A stretch of 64,000 nt of DNA from Cellulophaga omnivescoria (GCF_001999725.1 NZ_MDDP01000018.1:1-64000); one strand, 5' to 3'. Counted from the first letter of the stretch, positions 35,544 to 44,300 are shown. The notes: generated by a model from the sequence alone, not told the origin. Translations and numbers: made by a program.

Positions 35544-36278
35544 ATGTTAGAACATGTAGAATTATTTTTTAAATCCATATTTATAGATAATATGGTATTT
35601 GCTACCTTTTTAGGAATGTGTTCCTATTTGGCAGTATCTAAAAAAGTATCCACAGCCGTTGGTCTTGGTGCTGCAGTAATATTTGTACTTGCAGTAACTG
35701 TACCTATGAACTGGTTGTTAGATCAGTACTTATTAAGAGATGGAGCTTTAGCTTGGTTAGGGCCAGAGTATGCAGATTATAACTTAAGCTTTTTATCATT
35801 TATATTATTTATTGCAACTATTGCAACAATGGTACAATTGGTAGAGATAGTAGTAGAAAAGTTTTCGCCATCATTATATAACTCTTTGGGTATATTTTTA
35901 CCTTTAATTGCTGTAAACTGTGCCATTTTAGGTGGTTCATTATTTATGCAATCTAGAGATATACAAACCTTAGGTTTAGCTTTTAATTACGGAATAAGTT
36001 CTGGTATTGGTTGGTTTTTAGCAATTTTAGCAATAGCTGCCATTCGCGAAAAAATTAGATACTCTAACGTTCCTGCTCCTTTAAGAGGTTTAGGTATTAC
36101 GTTTATAATTACAGGTCTTATGGCTATTGGTTTTATGAGCTTTGGTGGTATGTTAACTGGTGGTGATGATGCTCCTAAAAAAGAAGCAACAGAAACTGCA
36201 CAGAAAGTACAAGACAAGGAAGTTAAAAATGAAATTGATGAAAATTCAGTTTCTTACAATAACGCTTTAAATAAATAA
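35544..36278 (+). CDS. nqrE: Na+-translocating NADH:quinone reductase subunit E, with C-terminal tail
   Basis: A 244-residue six-helix subunit related to RnfA. The conserved Cys in ATFLGMCSYLAVS and that in LPLIAVNCAILGGS are present and would hold the intramembrane iron centre with NqrD. Vibrio NqrE is about 198 residues; this protein keeps going after the last helix (GFMSFGGML) with a hydrophilic tail of about 35 residues, rich in Lys, Glu and Asn (DDAPKKEATETAQK onward). The tail has no recognisable domain. nqrF starts two bases after the stop. Confidence 0.94.
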   Translation: MLEHVELFFKSIFIDNMVFATFLGMCSYLAVSKKVSTAVGLGAAVIFVLAVTVPMNWLLDQYLLRDGALAWLGPEYADYNLSFLSFILFIATIATMVQLVEIVVEKFSPSLYNSLGIFLPLIAVNCAILGGSLFMQSRDIQTLGLAFNYGISSGIGWFLAILAIAAIREKIRYSNVPAPLRGLGITFIITGLMAIGFMSFGGMLTGGDDAPKKEATETAQKVQDKEVKNEIDENSVSYNNALNK

Positions 36279-36280
36279 GA

Positions 36281-37588
36281 ATGATTTTAGCTACAAGCAC
36301 AATAGGTACAATTGTAATTACAGTAATTGCTTTTATGGCGTTATTGTTATTATTAGTTGCTCTTTTACTTTTTACAAAAGAAAAATTATCTCCTTCTGGT
36401 CCTGTTACTATAACCATTAACGGAGAAAAGAAAGTTGAAGTAGGTTCAGGAAGTTCTTTGCTTACAACATTAGGTAATCAAAAAATATTTTTACCATCTG
36501 CATGTGGTGGTGGTGGTACTTGTATACAGTGCGAGTGTCACGTATTATCTGGAGGTGGAGATGCTTTACCTACAGAAACACCTCACTTCTCTAAAAAGGA
36601 ATTAAACCACGGGGCGCGTTTAGCTTGCCAGGTTAAAGTTAAGCAGGATATGGAAATTACCATTCCTGAAGAAGTATTTGGTATTAAAAAATGGGATGCT
36701 ACAGTTGTACGTAACTACAATGTTGCATCATTTATAAAAGAATTTGTAGTTGAAATTCCAGAGGATATGGGCTACAAAGCTGGAGGTTATATTCAGATAG
36801 AAATTCCTGAATGTGAAATTAAGTATTCTGATATAGATATCACAGCTCACCCTGAAGAACATGAAACTCCAGATAAGTTTCAGGCAGAATGGGACAAATT
36901 TAATTTGTGGCCTTTAGTAATGAAAAACGAAGAAACTGTAGAGAGAGCTTACTCTATGGCTTCTTTCCCTGCAGAAGGTCGTGAAATTATGTTAAACGTA
37001 CGTATTGCTACTCCGCCTTGGGATAGAGCTAAAAACGGATGGATGGATGTTAACCCAGGTGTAGCATCATCATACATATTTGCGCAAAAACCAGGAGATA
37101 AAGTTGTTATTTCTGGACCTTACGGTGAGTTCTTTATAAATGAATCTGAATCTGAAATGCTTTACGTGGGTGGTGGAGCTGGTATGGCGCCAATGCGTTC
37201 TCACTTATACCACTTATTTAAAACATTAAAAACAGGAAGAAAAGTTACTTACTGGTATGGTGGCCGTTCTAAGAGAGAGTTATTCTACTTGGATCATTTC
37301 TACGAGTTAGAAAAAGAATTCCCTAACTTTAAGTTTTACTTAGCACTTTCTGAGCCTTTACCTGAAGATAACTGGAAAGTAAAAGAAAATATAGATGCAC
37401 CAGGGGATGGTTTTGTAGGCTTTATTCACAATTGTGTTATAGATAACTATTTAAATCACCATGAATCACCAGAAGATATTGAATTGTATTTCTGTGGACC
37501 TCCTTTAATGAACAAAGCTGTTCAGAAAATGGGTGAAGATTTTGGTATTCCAGATGAGCACATCAGATTTGATGACTTTGGAGGATAG
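36281..37588 (+). CDS. nqrF: Na+-translocating NADH:quinone reductase subunit F
   Basis: A 435-residue electron entry subunit. One N-terminal membrane helix (about residues 8-31) leads to a plant-type [2Fe-2S] ferredoxin domain with Cys75, Cys81, Cys84 and Cys116, then FAD- and NADH-binding reductase domains (ERAYSMASFP for FAD; YVGGGAGMAPMRSHL and WYGGRSKRELFY for NADH; YFCGPPLMNKAV near the end). It oxidises NADH and starts electron flow through the complex. It is the last gene of nqrABCDEF, and a strong terminator follows after 23 bases. Confidence 0.96.
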   Translation: MILATSTIGTIVITVIAFMALLLLLVALLLFTKEKLSPSGPVTITINGEKKVEVGSGSSLLTTLGNQKIFLPSACGGGGTCIQCECHVLSGGGDALPTETPHFSKKELNHGARLACQVKVKQDMEITIPEEVFGIKKWDATVVRNYNVASFIKEFVVEIPEDMGYKAGGYIQIEIPECEIKYSDIDITAHPEEHETPDKFQAEWDKFNLWPLVMKNEETVERAYSMASFPAEGREIMLNVRIATPPWDRAKNGWMDVNPGVASSYIFAQKPGDKVVISGPYGEFFINESESEMLYVGGGAGMAPMRSHLYHLFKTLKTGRKVTYWYGGRSKRELFYLDHFYELEKEFPNFKFYLALSEPLPEDNWKVKENIDAPGDGFVGFIHNCVIDNYLNHHESPEDIELYFCGPPLMNKAVQKMGEDFGIPDEHIRFDDFGG

Positions 37589-37611
37589 TCCAATTATAAA
37601 AACTATATATT

Positions 37612-37643
37612 AAAAGCCGATACATAAAGTATCGGCTTTTTTT
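37612..37643 (+). terminator. nqr operon terminator
   Basis: AAAAGCCGATAC/GTATCGGCTTTT around a 5-base loop, followed by more Ts, directly downstream of nqrF. Confidence 0.85.
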
Positions 37644-37809
37644 GTATAAAAAAGTTGGTGCTCTTTTGTGTTTTGTTTTCAAAATTTTCTTGCCTGTAAC
37701 CGTTCGCTTCTTGGTTATTACCGCTCATCATAAAACTATTTATTATACTACAAAGCTGTTATACTTTTACAGTGTAATCAAAAAATAATAATCATTTAAA
37801 TCATCAATC

Positions 37810-38193
37810 ATGAAAAAATCAATCATCGTATGTAGTCTTTTATTAAGTGTTGTAGCAACTTCTGTAGCATCAGAAAAAAAGCCATTACCGCTTAAAAAAA
37901 TGAATGTTACTACCATTAAAAATGTGTCTCCTTTAAGTATTGCTGTTGCAAAAGGAGATTATAAAACAACTGCAAGTTTTTTAGAATACGGTGCAGATAG
38001 TAATCAAAAATCTGTTATTTCTGGTATGACGCCATTAATGTACGCGGCAAGGTATAACAATGTAAAATTGTTAAAATTGTTAATTAGTAATGGTGCAGAT
38101 GTAACATTAAAATCTAAAATAGGATACACGGCGTTAGGGTATGCAAAATTATCTAATGCACCAGAAGCCGTTGCGTTTTTACAATCTATTTAG
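37810..38193 (+). CDS. Small exported ankyrin-repeat protein (copy 1)
   Basis: A 127-residue protein: a signal peptide (MKKSIIVCSLLLSVVATSVAS), a short linker, then about three ankyrin repeats. Landmarks are SPLSIAVAKGDYKTTASFLEYGAD, seen as SIAVAKGDY, then GMTPLMYAARYNNVKLLKLLISNGAD in part as GMTPLMYAARYNN, and GYTALGYAKLSNAPEAVAFL. Ankyrin repeats bind other proteins; the partner is unknown. Two paralogs lie at 38384 and 44519 and share the signal peptide, repeat frame and the TPxMxAARYNxV core. Unlike them, I find no TGAAAC-N16-CGTCT promoter here. Confidence 0.85.
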   Translation: MKKSIIVCSLLLSVVATSVASEKKPLPLKKMNVTTIKNVSPLSIAVAKGDYKTTASFLEYGADSNQKSVISGMTPLMYAARYNNVKLLKLLISNGADVTLKSKIGYTALGYAKLSNAPEAVAFLQSI

Positions 38194-38281
38194 GTAATGC
38201 TAACAACTTGTTTTTAGAACGTTAACAAGCTTTTAACTAACTCCTAATCAGTGTTAAATAAAAGTTATAATGAAAAATTTC

Positions 38282-38308
38282 TGAAACAAAATTAATTATT
38301 CGTCGTCT
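38282..38308 (+). promoter_or_regulatory. ECF-sigma-type promoter of ankyrin copy 2
   Basis: TGAAAC (38282-38287), 16 bases, then CGTCT (38304-38308). This is the spacing and sequence of extracytoplasmic-function sigma promoters. The same arrangement precedes ankyrin copy 3. Confidence 0.5.
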
Positions 38309-38383
38309 ATATAAGTGTAGTACAAAAACAACAAACATTAAACGAAAACAAAAAAACAATCATCACATCAAAAAGCAATTATC

Positions 38384-38782
38384 ATGAAAAAATCAGTTAT
38401 CGCATTCGGAATCGTATTTAGTTTAGTAGCAACAAGTTTATCTGCAAGTAATGGTCCAGATAGACCAATACTTAAAAAAGATTTAAAAATTGTAAAAACA
38501 ACTATTAAGGATTTAACACCTTTAAGCATAGCTGTTGTAAAGGGGAATTTTGACACAACTAAAAAATTCTTAGAATTTGGTTCAGATATTAATCAGAAAT
38601 CTGGAGTAATGGGAATGACACCATTAATGTATGCAGCAAGGTATAACAACGTGGAATTAATGAAACTATTGGTTTCTAACGGTGCAGACGTTAAAGCAAA
38701 ATCTAAAATAGGTGCTACAGCATTAAAATATGCTAAAGCTGCTAATGCACACGCTGCAGTAAAATATTTAAAAAGCTTATAA
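38384..38782 (+). CDS. Small exported ankyrin-repeat protein (copy 2)
   Basis: A 132-residue paralog of the protein at 37810, with a signal peptide (IAFGIVFSLVATSLSAS) and about three ankyrin repeats (LTPLSIAVVKGNFDTTKKFL, GMTPLMYAARYNNVELMKLL and ATALKYAKAANAHAAV). Its promoter region differs: TGAAAC-N16-CGTCT about 76 bases upstream points to control by an ECF sigma factor, probably as part of an envelope or stress response. It probably arose by tandem duplication with copy 1. A terminator follows. Confidence 0.85.
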   Translation: MKKSVIAFGIVFSLVATSLSASNGPDRPILKKDLKIVKTTIKDLTPLSIAVVKGNFDTTKKFLEFGSDINQKSGVMGMTPLMYAARYNNVELMKLLVSNGADVKAKSKIGATALKYAKAANAHAAVKYLKSL

Positions 38783-38813
38783 GCTTTAAAAGGTTTCTTA
38801 TTTAATTTAGTTA

Positions 38814-38852
38814 GAAAGAGATTGCTTCTTTAGTGGGGCAGTCTCTTTTTTT
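38814..38852 (+). terminator. Terminator after ankyrin copy 2
   Basis: AAAGAGATTGC/GCAGTCTCTTT with one G-T pair, then eight or more Ts, 32 bases after the ankyrin stop. Confidence 0.75.
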
Positions 38853-38857
38853 TATTT

Positions 38858-38865
38858 TAATTTTG
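38858..38865 (+). promoter_or_regulatory. -7 promoter element directly before the next ATG
   Basis: TAATTTTG matches TAnnTTTG and ends only four bases before the ATG at 38870. The transcript would start at or next to the start codon. Confidence 0.6.
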
Positions 38866-38869
38866 CACT

Positions 38870-39229
38870 ATGGGAAAACCTTTAACAGAACAAGAACTTC
38901 ATAACTTGGCAATGAATATTGTTGGCAAGCATTTAGAAGCAAATGGCTATGAGTTTATGGGGGTTAATAGCAAACCCAAACGCAACCCACAGTTTGTATG
39001 TTTAAAAGATAAAGTATTACATTTTATTGTTGTTAGAGCTATTGCTTATCCTAATAATCCTAATGCGTATGACATTGCTTTTATGGGAAAAATGAAAGAG
39101 CATGCAGAAAAAATGGATGCCACGGCTTATTATGCAGGTGTAAGGTTAACAAATGCTTCTGATCCTAACTTGCCAGTTTATTTAAATGAAGAATATATAG
39201 TAGATTATGATGGACTTATTAAAGTATAA
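38870..39229 (+). CDS. Conserved small protein of unknown function
   Basis: A 119-residue cytoplasmic protein without signal peptide or membrane helix. Recurring features are EQELHNLAMNIVGKHLEANG, NPQFVCLKDKVLHFIVVRAI and YYAGVRLTNASDP, with an alpha/beta nuclease-like strand-helix rhythm. I recall similar flavobacterial proteins labelled as an NQR 'subunit F', probably because of their position near nqr and apbE; it is not NqrF, which is encoded at 36281. The gene overlaps apbE by 23 bases, so it is co-translated with it. Its ATG lies four bases past a promoter element, suggesting a leaderless mRNA. Confidence 0.75.
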   Translation: MGKPLTEQELHNLAMNIVGKHLEANGYEFMGVNSKPKRNPQFVCLKDKVLHFIVVRAIAYPNNPNAYDIAFMGKMKEHAEKMDATAYYAGVRLTNASDPNLPVYLNEEYIVDYDGLIKV

Positions 39230-40241
39230 ATTACAACTTATTACGATAATTACAGTTGTTTTGACATTTAGTTCTTGTAAAAATGATGCTCAACCTAAAA
39301 TTGTAGAAAACCGTAATAATGGTTCTGCCTTGGGTACATCATACAGTATTATTTACTTTTCAAACAAAAAGGTTAACTACCAAAAAGAAATAGACTCTGT
39401 TTTTAAAGTGATAAACAAATCTATGTCTACATATATGCCGTCGTCTGATATTTCTAAAATTAATGAAGGAGACTCAACATTACAGGTAGATCATATGTTT
39501 AAAGAGGTTTTTAATTTATCAAAGGACATTAATAACAAAACAAATGGATATTTTGATCCTACTGTTGGGACCTTGGTAAATGCTTGGGGTTTTGGCCCTG
39601 GTGAGCAAATAAAATTAGATAGTTCTAAAGTTGATAGCTTACTAGAATATGTTGGTTTTAATAAGGTACAATTAACTAATAAGGGCACTATTAAAAAAGC
39701 TAGTTCTAATATTTTGTTTGATTTTAATGCTATTGCAAAAGGGTATTCTATAGATAGGCTAGCAGTAATGCTAGAGAAAAAAGGTATTACAAATTTTTTA
39801 ATTGAAGTTGGAGGTGAAATTTTTGCTAAAGGTGAAAATTTAAAGAAACAAAAAAAGTGGGTTGTGGGCATAAATGATCCTGAGGTAGAAGATAGAAATA
39901 ATTACAAGGCAGCAGTAAAACTTAAAAATGTTGCTATGGCATCATCTGGTAATTATAGGCATTTTAGAGTGGATCCAATTACTAAAGAAAAATATGTACA
40001 TACGTTAGACCCTAAAACCGGGTATACTAAAAATGCAAAAGTTTTAGGAGCTACCATTATTACTGGAAATTGTGCTAAAGCAGATGGTTATGCAACATCT
40101 TTTATGGCAATGGATTTAGAAGATTCTAAAAAAATAATTGAAAAAGATACTACTTTACAGGCTTATATTATTTATTTAGATAATGCAGGCAATGTTAAAG
40201 AATATATAACTAAGGGATTTAAGGATTTAATAGTAGAGTAG
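39207..40241 (+). CDS. apbE: FAD:protein FMN transferase (ApbE)
   Basis: A 344-residue lipoprotein (LITIITVVLTFSSC) with the ApbE flavin-transferase fold. It transfers FMN from FAD to a threonine in target proteins, here most likely NqrB (Thr220) and NqrC (Thr222) encoded upstream. Landmarks are LGTSYSIIYF, GYFDPTVGTLVNAWGFGPG, FDFNAIAKGYSIDRLA, EVGGEIFAKG and HTLDPKTGYTKN, with ITGNCAKADGYATSFMAM near the end. The exported position fits periplasmic flavinylation. It overlaps the preceding gene by 23 bases and meets a convergent methyltransferase gene two bases after its stop. Confidence 0.94.
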   Translation: MMDLLKYKLQLITIITVVLTFSSCKNDAQPKIVENRNNGSALGTSYSIIYFSNKKVNYQKEIDSVFKVINKSMSTYMPSSDISKINEGDSTLQVDHMFKEVFNLSKDINNKTNGYFDPTVGTLVNAWGFGPGEQIKLDSSKVDSLLEYVGFNKVQLTNKGTIKKASSNILFDFNAIAKGYSIDRLAVMLEKKGITNFLIEVGGEIFAKGENLKKQKKWVVGINDPEVEDRNNYKAAVKLKNVAMASSGNYRHFRVDPITKEKYVHTLDPKTGYTKNAKVLGATIITGNCAKADGYATSFMAMDLEDSKKIIEKDTTLQAYIIYLDNAGNVKEYITKGFKDLIVE

Positions 40242-40243
40242 TG

Positions 40244-41008
40244 TTATTTTTTTACAACAGGTAGTATTTCTCCTTTTGCTAAGCAATATTTTGCTACATC
40301 TTGAGGAGATATTTTTTTTGTATAATCTACCTCTTCAACCATAAAACCAATTTTTCTTAATTTGGTAAAGTAATCTTTGCCGTAAATACGTACGTGGTCA
40401 TACTGTCCAAAAATACGGGCGCGCTCTTTTCGGTCGGTTATACTATTATCTTCAAAAGTATTTTCTCTGCTCAAATCTTGTGGTATTTGAAAAACACCCC
40501 ATCCGCCAGGTTTTAAAACTCTGTACATTTCTTGCATAGCTTTGGTGTCATCTGGTATATGTTCTAAAACATGGTTGCATAGTATAACATCATAAGTATT
40601 GTCTTTAAATGGTAAGTTGCAAATATCTGCTTTTACATCTGCTAAAGGAGATTCTAAATCTGTGGTAGTGTATTCTAAATTCTTCATTTTTCTAAAACGC
40701 TTATAAAACGCTTGTTCAGGCGCAAAATGTAGCACCTTAAGATCTGCTGTAAAAAAGTCTGTTTCACTCTGTAAATAAAGCCAAAGCAATCTGTGGCGCT
40801 CTAATGATAGTGTAGAAGGAGATAATACATTGTCTCGTTGCTTTTCATATCCGTACGGTAAAAACTTTTTAAAGCCTTTACCATCTATTGGGTCTACATA
40901 GGTTTTACCACGCATAAAAAAAGTTAGTACAGGACGCAATACATAACTTAATTTTATTAATAAAGGCCTGGGTATTGTGTTTAAAATGGTTTTAAAAAGC
41001 TTTTTCAT
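40244..41008 (-). CDS. Class I SAM-dependent methyltransferase
   Basis: A 254-residue methyltransferase. A basic, partly hydrophobic N-terminus (LFKTILNTIPRPLLIKLSYVL) precedes the Methyltransf_11 core: FAPEQAFYKRF, YTTTDLESPLADVKADI, LPFKDNTYDVILCNHVLEHI and EMYRVLKPGGWGVFQIP. Substrate unknown. The H-V-L-E-H and RVLKPGG pattern is shared with small-molecule and sugar-biosynthesis methyltransferases. It is convergent with apbE (two bases apart) and runs in the same direction as the DUF3667 gene 79 bases upstream. Confidence 0.85.
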   Translation of the reverse strand: MKKLFKTILNTIPRPLLIKLSYVLRPVLTFFMRGKTYVDPIDGKGFKKFLPYGYEKQRDNVLSPSTLSLERHRLLWLYLQSETDFFTADLKVLHFAPEQAFYKRFRKMKNLEYTTTDLESPLADVKADICNLPFKDNTYDVILCNHVLEHIPDDTKAMQEMYRVLKPGGWGVFQIPQDLSRENTFEDNSITDRKERARIFGQYDHVRIYGKDYFTKLRKIGFMVEEVDYTKKISPQDVAKYCLAKGEILPVVKK

Positions 41009-41087
41009 AAATGTATTCAGGTACTAAATGTTTGCTGCATTTTTGGGTAGCAATTATTAAAACGTAAATATACTTTAAAAGTATGTT

Positions 41088-41879
41088 TTAGCTAGTTTTT
41101 ATTGTCATTGCATACAAAATACCAATACCAATACTTAAAATTATAAAAATAATAAAGGCTAGTATAATAAAGCCCATATATCTAAAAAAGGCATATAGTG
41201 TTTGTTTAAATGTAAGTTTATACAATTTTATAAAAACATATATTGCATAAATAGTAGATATAACAAGAAATGCACTTGAAACTATTCCTTTTGAAAGCCC
41301 TATAAGGTTATAAAAGATAAGTTGTGAAGCAATAAGTATATAGCCTAAATTGGCTTGTAAATATGCATTAAAAACTAAATGCTCTGAATAGTTGTGGTCT
41401 CTTTTTTTAAAAGTTAAATATGTTAGTAAGCTATACGCAGGAATGCTAGATATTATAATTAGATTATAATAATTAGAGTAAAATTGATATATTATATTTA
41501 GGCTTTCTAATGCCTCTTTTGGAGCTTTGGGGTTAGCATCTCCTATACCGTATTTAATACCGTTAGTAAAATCTGCTACTTCTGTACTAGGGAAAATTTT
41601 ATTAATAATTAAGGCAATAGTTGCGTAAACGACCAAATATGAAAATGGCTGAAAATATTTTTTGCGAGCACCATCAATATAAGCCTCTAAAACCTCTTTA
41701 GGTTTTGTAAATAAGTTAAAAAAGGTTTTCCAGAAGTTATTGTCCCAACTAAAAAAAGGCCCAATGAACTCTTGCCATGCGCCTTTTAATGATATTCTGT
41801 CTAAAACTATTTTTGCTCCACAATTAGAGCAATATTTATGTGTGTCTGCAATGCCTGTATTGCAAGTTTTGCAATTCAT
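41088..41879 (-). CDS. DUF3667 membrane protein with N-terminal zinc ribbon (second copy)
   Basis: A 263-residue paralog-like protein. The four-cysteine ribbon is at Cys3, Cys6, Cys17 and Cys20. FFNLFTKPKEVLEAYIDGARKKYFQPF, in short TKPKEVLEAYIDGARKKY, is the DUF3667 signature, and four to five membrane helices follow. Unlike the copy at 22168 it has no long charged middle. It follows map by 23 bases. The function is unknown; a zinc ribbon joined to a helix bundle suggests a small membrane sensor or transporter, but this is inference. Confidence 0.82.
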   Translation of the reverse strand: MNCKTCNTGIADTHKYCSNCGAKIVLDRISLKGAWQEFIGPFFSWDNNFWKTFFNLFTKPKEVLEAYIDGARKKYFQPFSYLVVYATIALIINKIFPSTEVADFTNGIKYGIGDANPKAPKEALESLNIIYQFYSNYYNLIIISSIPAYSLLTYLTFKKRDHNYSEHLVFNAYLQANLGYILIASQLIFYNLIGLSKGIVSSAFLVISTIYAIYVFIKLYKLTFKQTLYAFFRYMGFIILAFIIFIILSIGIGILYAMTIKTS

Positions 41880-41902
41880 AAATTAAAGATATGGTTAGGT
41901 TG

Positions 41903-42709
41903 TTATTTTACCCTAAACTCATCCTCTTCATTACTCTCTATTCCTAGGGCTTCATAAATATAGTCAAAAGTAGATAATAATTGTGGTTTACCATTTACAA
42001 TTGCCACATCGTGCTCAAAATGTGCGCTTGGTTTGTTGTCTAATGTTGTAATTGTCCAACCATCTTTATGTTGTACAATTTTTCTTGTGCCTTGGTTAAT
42101 CATTGGCTCTATTGCAACAACCATACCTTCTACAAACTTTTTACCTCTACCACGCTTACCGTAGTTTGGCATTTCTGGTCCTTCGTGCATTTTTTTACCT
42201 AAGCCATGGCCAACCAGTTCACGAACTACTCCATACCCCTCTGCTTCACAAAATTGTTGTATTGCAAAACCAACATCACCAACTCTATTACCTGCTTTAA
42301 ATTCTTTTATGCCTACATATAATGATTGCTTGGTAATATCAAGCAACTTTTTAGTTTCCGGATCTACTTCTCCAACTTCAAAAGTGTATGCGTGATCTCC
42401 GTAATAACCGTTTTTTAAAACGCCGCAATCTACAGATATAATTTCACCATTTTCTAATGGCTTATTGTTTGGGATGCCGTGTACTACTTGTTCATTAGGG
42501 CTCATACATAGCGTATTAGGAAAATCATATAATCCTAAAAAACCGGGTATACCTCCATTATCTCTTATAAACTCTTCTGCAATTTTATCTAATTGCAATG
42601 TGGTAACACCAGGCTTAATTTCTTTAGCAATTATGCCTAGTGTTTTAGAAACCATTAATGCACTTTCGCGCATTATTTCTATTTCTTCAGGTGTTTTAAT
42701 TTTTACCAT
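41903..42709 (-). CDS. map: Methionine aminopeptidase, type I
   Basis: About 268 residues. It removes the initiator Met from new proteins. The five metal ligands sit in recognisable segments: SVDCGVLKNGYYGDHAYTF (two Asp), VGHGLGKKMHEGP (His), VVAIEPMI (Glu) and FEHDVAIV (Glu). The substrate-recognition His is in NEQVVHGIPN. A TACCTTTG promoter element at 42716-42723 overlaps the extended frame (to 42718), so MVKIKTPEEIEIMR at 42709 is the start, leaving only six bases after the element. gpmI lies upstream on the same strand. Confidence 0.95.
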   Translation of the reverse strand: MVKIKTPEEIEIMRESALMVSKTLGIIAKEIKPGVTTLQLDKIAEEFIRDNGGIPGFLGLYDFPNTLCMSPNEQVVHGIPNNKPLENGEIISVDCGVLKNGYYGDHAYTFEVGEVDPETKKLLDITKQSLYVGIKEFKAGNRVGDVGFAIQQFCEAEGYGVVRELVGHGLGKKMHEGPEMPNYGKRGRGKKFVEGMVVAIEPMINQGTRKIVQHKDGWTITTLDNKPSAHFEHDVAIVNGKPQLLSTFDYIYEALGIESNEEDEFRVK

Positions 42710-42715
42710 AGTGTG

Positions 42716-42723
42716 CAAAGGTA
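42716..42723 (-). promoter_or_regulatory. map promoter, -7 element close to the start codon
   Basis: The minus strand reads TACCTTTG (TAnnTTTG), six bases before the map ATG. The mRNA would be leaderless or have a leader of only a few bases. Confidence 0.6.
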
Positions 42724-42762
42724 AAACAATCTTATAAAATCCGTATTATAAGACTACAAATC

Positions 42763-44280
42763 TTAAACTAAAGATTTTTGAGTCATTAATTTTGGTTGCT
42801 CTACACCAATTAATTTTAAAATTGTAGGTGCTATATCTCCTAAAACACCGTCATTAATTTGTTTTAATTCTTTGTCTACCAAAATTAGTGGTACAGGATT
42901 GGTTGTATGTGCAGTGTTGGGGCTGCCATCTGGGTTTATCATAGTCTCGCAATTACCGTGATCTGCAATCACAATAGTGGTGTAATCATTTTTTAAACCA
43001 GTTGTAATAACTGATTCCGCGCAACTATCTACAGTTTCGCAGGCTTTTATTGCAGCTTGCATATCTCCTGTATGGCCTACCATATCTGGATTAGCAAAGT
43101 TTAAGCAAACAAAATCTGCTTCTCCTTTTTCTAACTCGGGTATTATGGCATCTCTAATATCAAAAGCACTCATTTCTGGTTGTAAATCATACGTTGCAAC
43201 TTTTGGAGACGGACATAAAATGCGTTGTTCTCCATCAAAAGGAACCTCTCTACCTCCGTTGAAGAAAAAAGTAACGTGAGGATATTTTTCTGTTTCTGCA
43301 ATACGAATTTGCTTTTTTCCTGCTTTAGATAAAACTTCACCTAAAGTTTCATCAATATTTGCTTTATCGTAAATAACGTGCACATTTTTATAGGCTTCGT
43401 TATAATTTGTCATTGTAACATAATACAATTTTAAAGGATGTGTATTGTATTCATGAAACATATCTTGGCTTAACATTTCTGTAAGTTCTCTACCGCGGTC
43501 TGTTCTAAAATTAAAGAAAATAACAACGTCATCTTCTTGTATTTTAGCTGCAGGAGTACCATTTTCATCTGTTACAACAATTGGCTTAACAAACTCATCT
43601 GTAACATCGTTATCATAGCTATCTTGTATAGCTTGCTCTATATTGTTGGTTTTTGTACCGGCATTATTAACTAATAAGTCATATGCCAATTTAACACGCT
43701 CCCAACGTTTATCTCTGTCCATAGCGTAGTAACGACCAATAACACTTGCTAATTTGGTGTTTTTATCTTTGCAAAAGGTAATAATATCATTTACGTAGCT
43801 TTTACCACTTTTAGGATCAACATCTCTTCCGTCTGTAAAAGCATGTATAAAAGATTTTTCTATACCATAACTTTGTGCCGCGCTAATTAGTCCTTTTAAA
43901 TGTGATGTGTGTGAGTGCACACCACCATTACTTAAAAGTCCTAAAAAATGTACAGCTTTATTATTTTCTTTGGCGTATTTAAAGGCATTTTTAACTACTT
44001 CTTCATCCTTAAGAGTATTTTCTTTAACAGCTAAATTAATTTTAGCTAAATCTTGATAAACAATGCGGCCAGCACCAAGGTTCATGTGTCCAACTTCACT
44101 GTTACCCATTTGTCCTTCTGGTAAACCAACATTCATTCCATCGGTTAATAAATTAGCATTTGCATATTTGCTATACAAACTATCTATAAAAGGAGTATTT
44201 GCGTTTTCTATGGCCGAGATTTTAGGGTCTGGAGATTTACCCCATCCATCTAAAATCATTAAAATAACTTTTTTGTTCAT
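42763..44280 (-). CDS. gpmI: 2,3-bisphosphoglycerate-independent phosphoglycerate mutase
   Basis: A 505-residue two-manganese enzyme interconverting 3- and 2-phosphoglycerate in glycolysis. The phosphatase-type active site is readable: MILDGWGKSP (Asp), the phosphorylated Ser61 in GNSEVGHMNLGAGR, DGRDVDPKSG, RYYAMDRDKRWER, NFRTDRGRELT, FANPDMVGHTGD and IADHGNCETM. The length matches E. coli GpmI (514). A TATTTTTG promoter element lies 20 bases upstream. map follows after 53 bases and has its own promoter. Confidence 0.96.
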   Translation of the reverse strand: MNKKVILMILDGWGKSPDPKISAIENANTPFIDSLYSKYANANLLTDGMNVGLPEGQMGNSEVGHMNLGAGRIVYQDLAKINLAVKENTLKDEEVVKNAFKYAKENNKAVHFLGLLSNGGVHSHTSHLKGLISAAQSYGIEKSFIHAFTDGRDVDPKSGKSYVNDIITFCKDKNTKLASVIGRYYAMDRDKRWERVKLAYDLLVNNAGTKTNNIEQAIQDSYDNDVTDEFVKPIVVTDENGTPAAKIQEDDVVIFFNFRTDRGRELTEMLSQDMFHEYNTHPLKLYYVTMTNYNEAYKNVHVIYDKANIDETLGEVLSKAGKKQIRIAETEKYPHVTFFFNGGREVPFDGEQRILCPSPKVATYDLQPEMSAFDIRDAIIPELEKGEADFVCLNFANPDMVGHTGDMQAAIKACETVDSCAESVITTGLKNDYTTIVIADHGNCETMINPDGSPNTAHTTNPVPLILVDKELKQINDGVLGDIAPTILKLIGVEQPKLMTQKSLV

Positions 44281-44300
44281 CTTCTTATTTTTTTGCTACT

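Noticed and set aside
38870-39229. Naming this gene as an NQR subunit F
   Set aside because: It has no ferredoxin cysteines and no flavin or NADH motif; the true nqrF is at 36281-37588.
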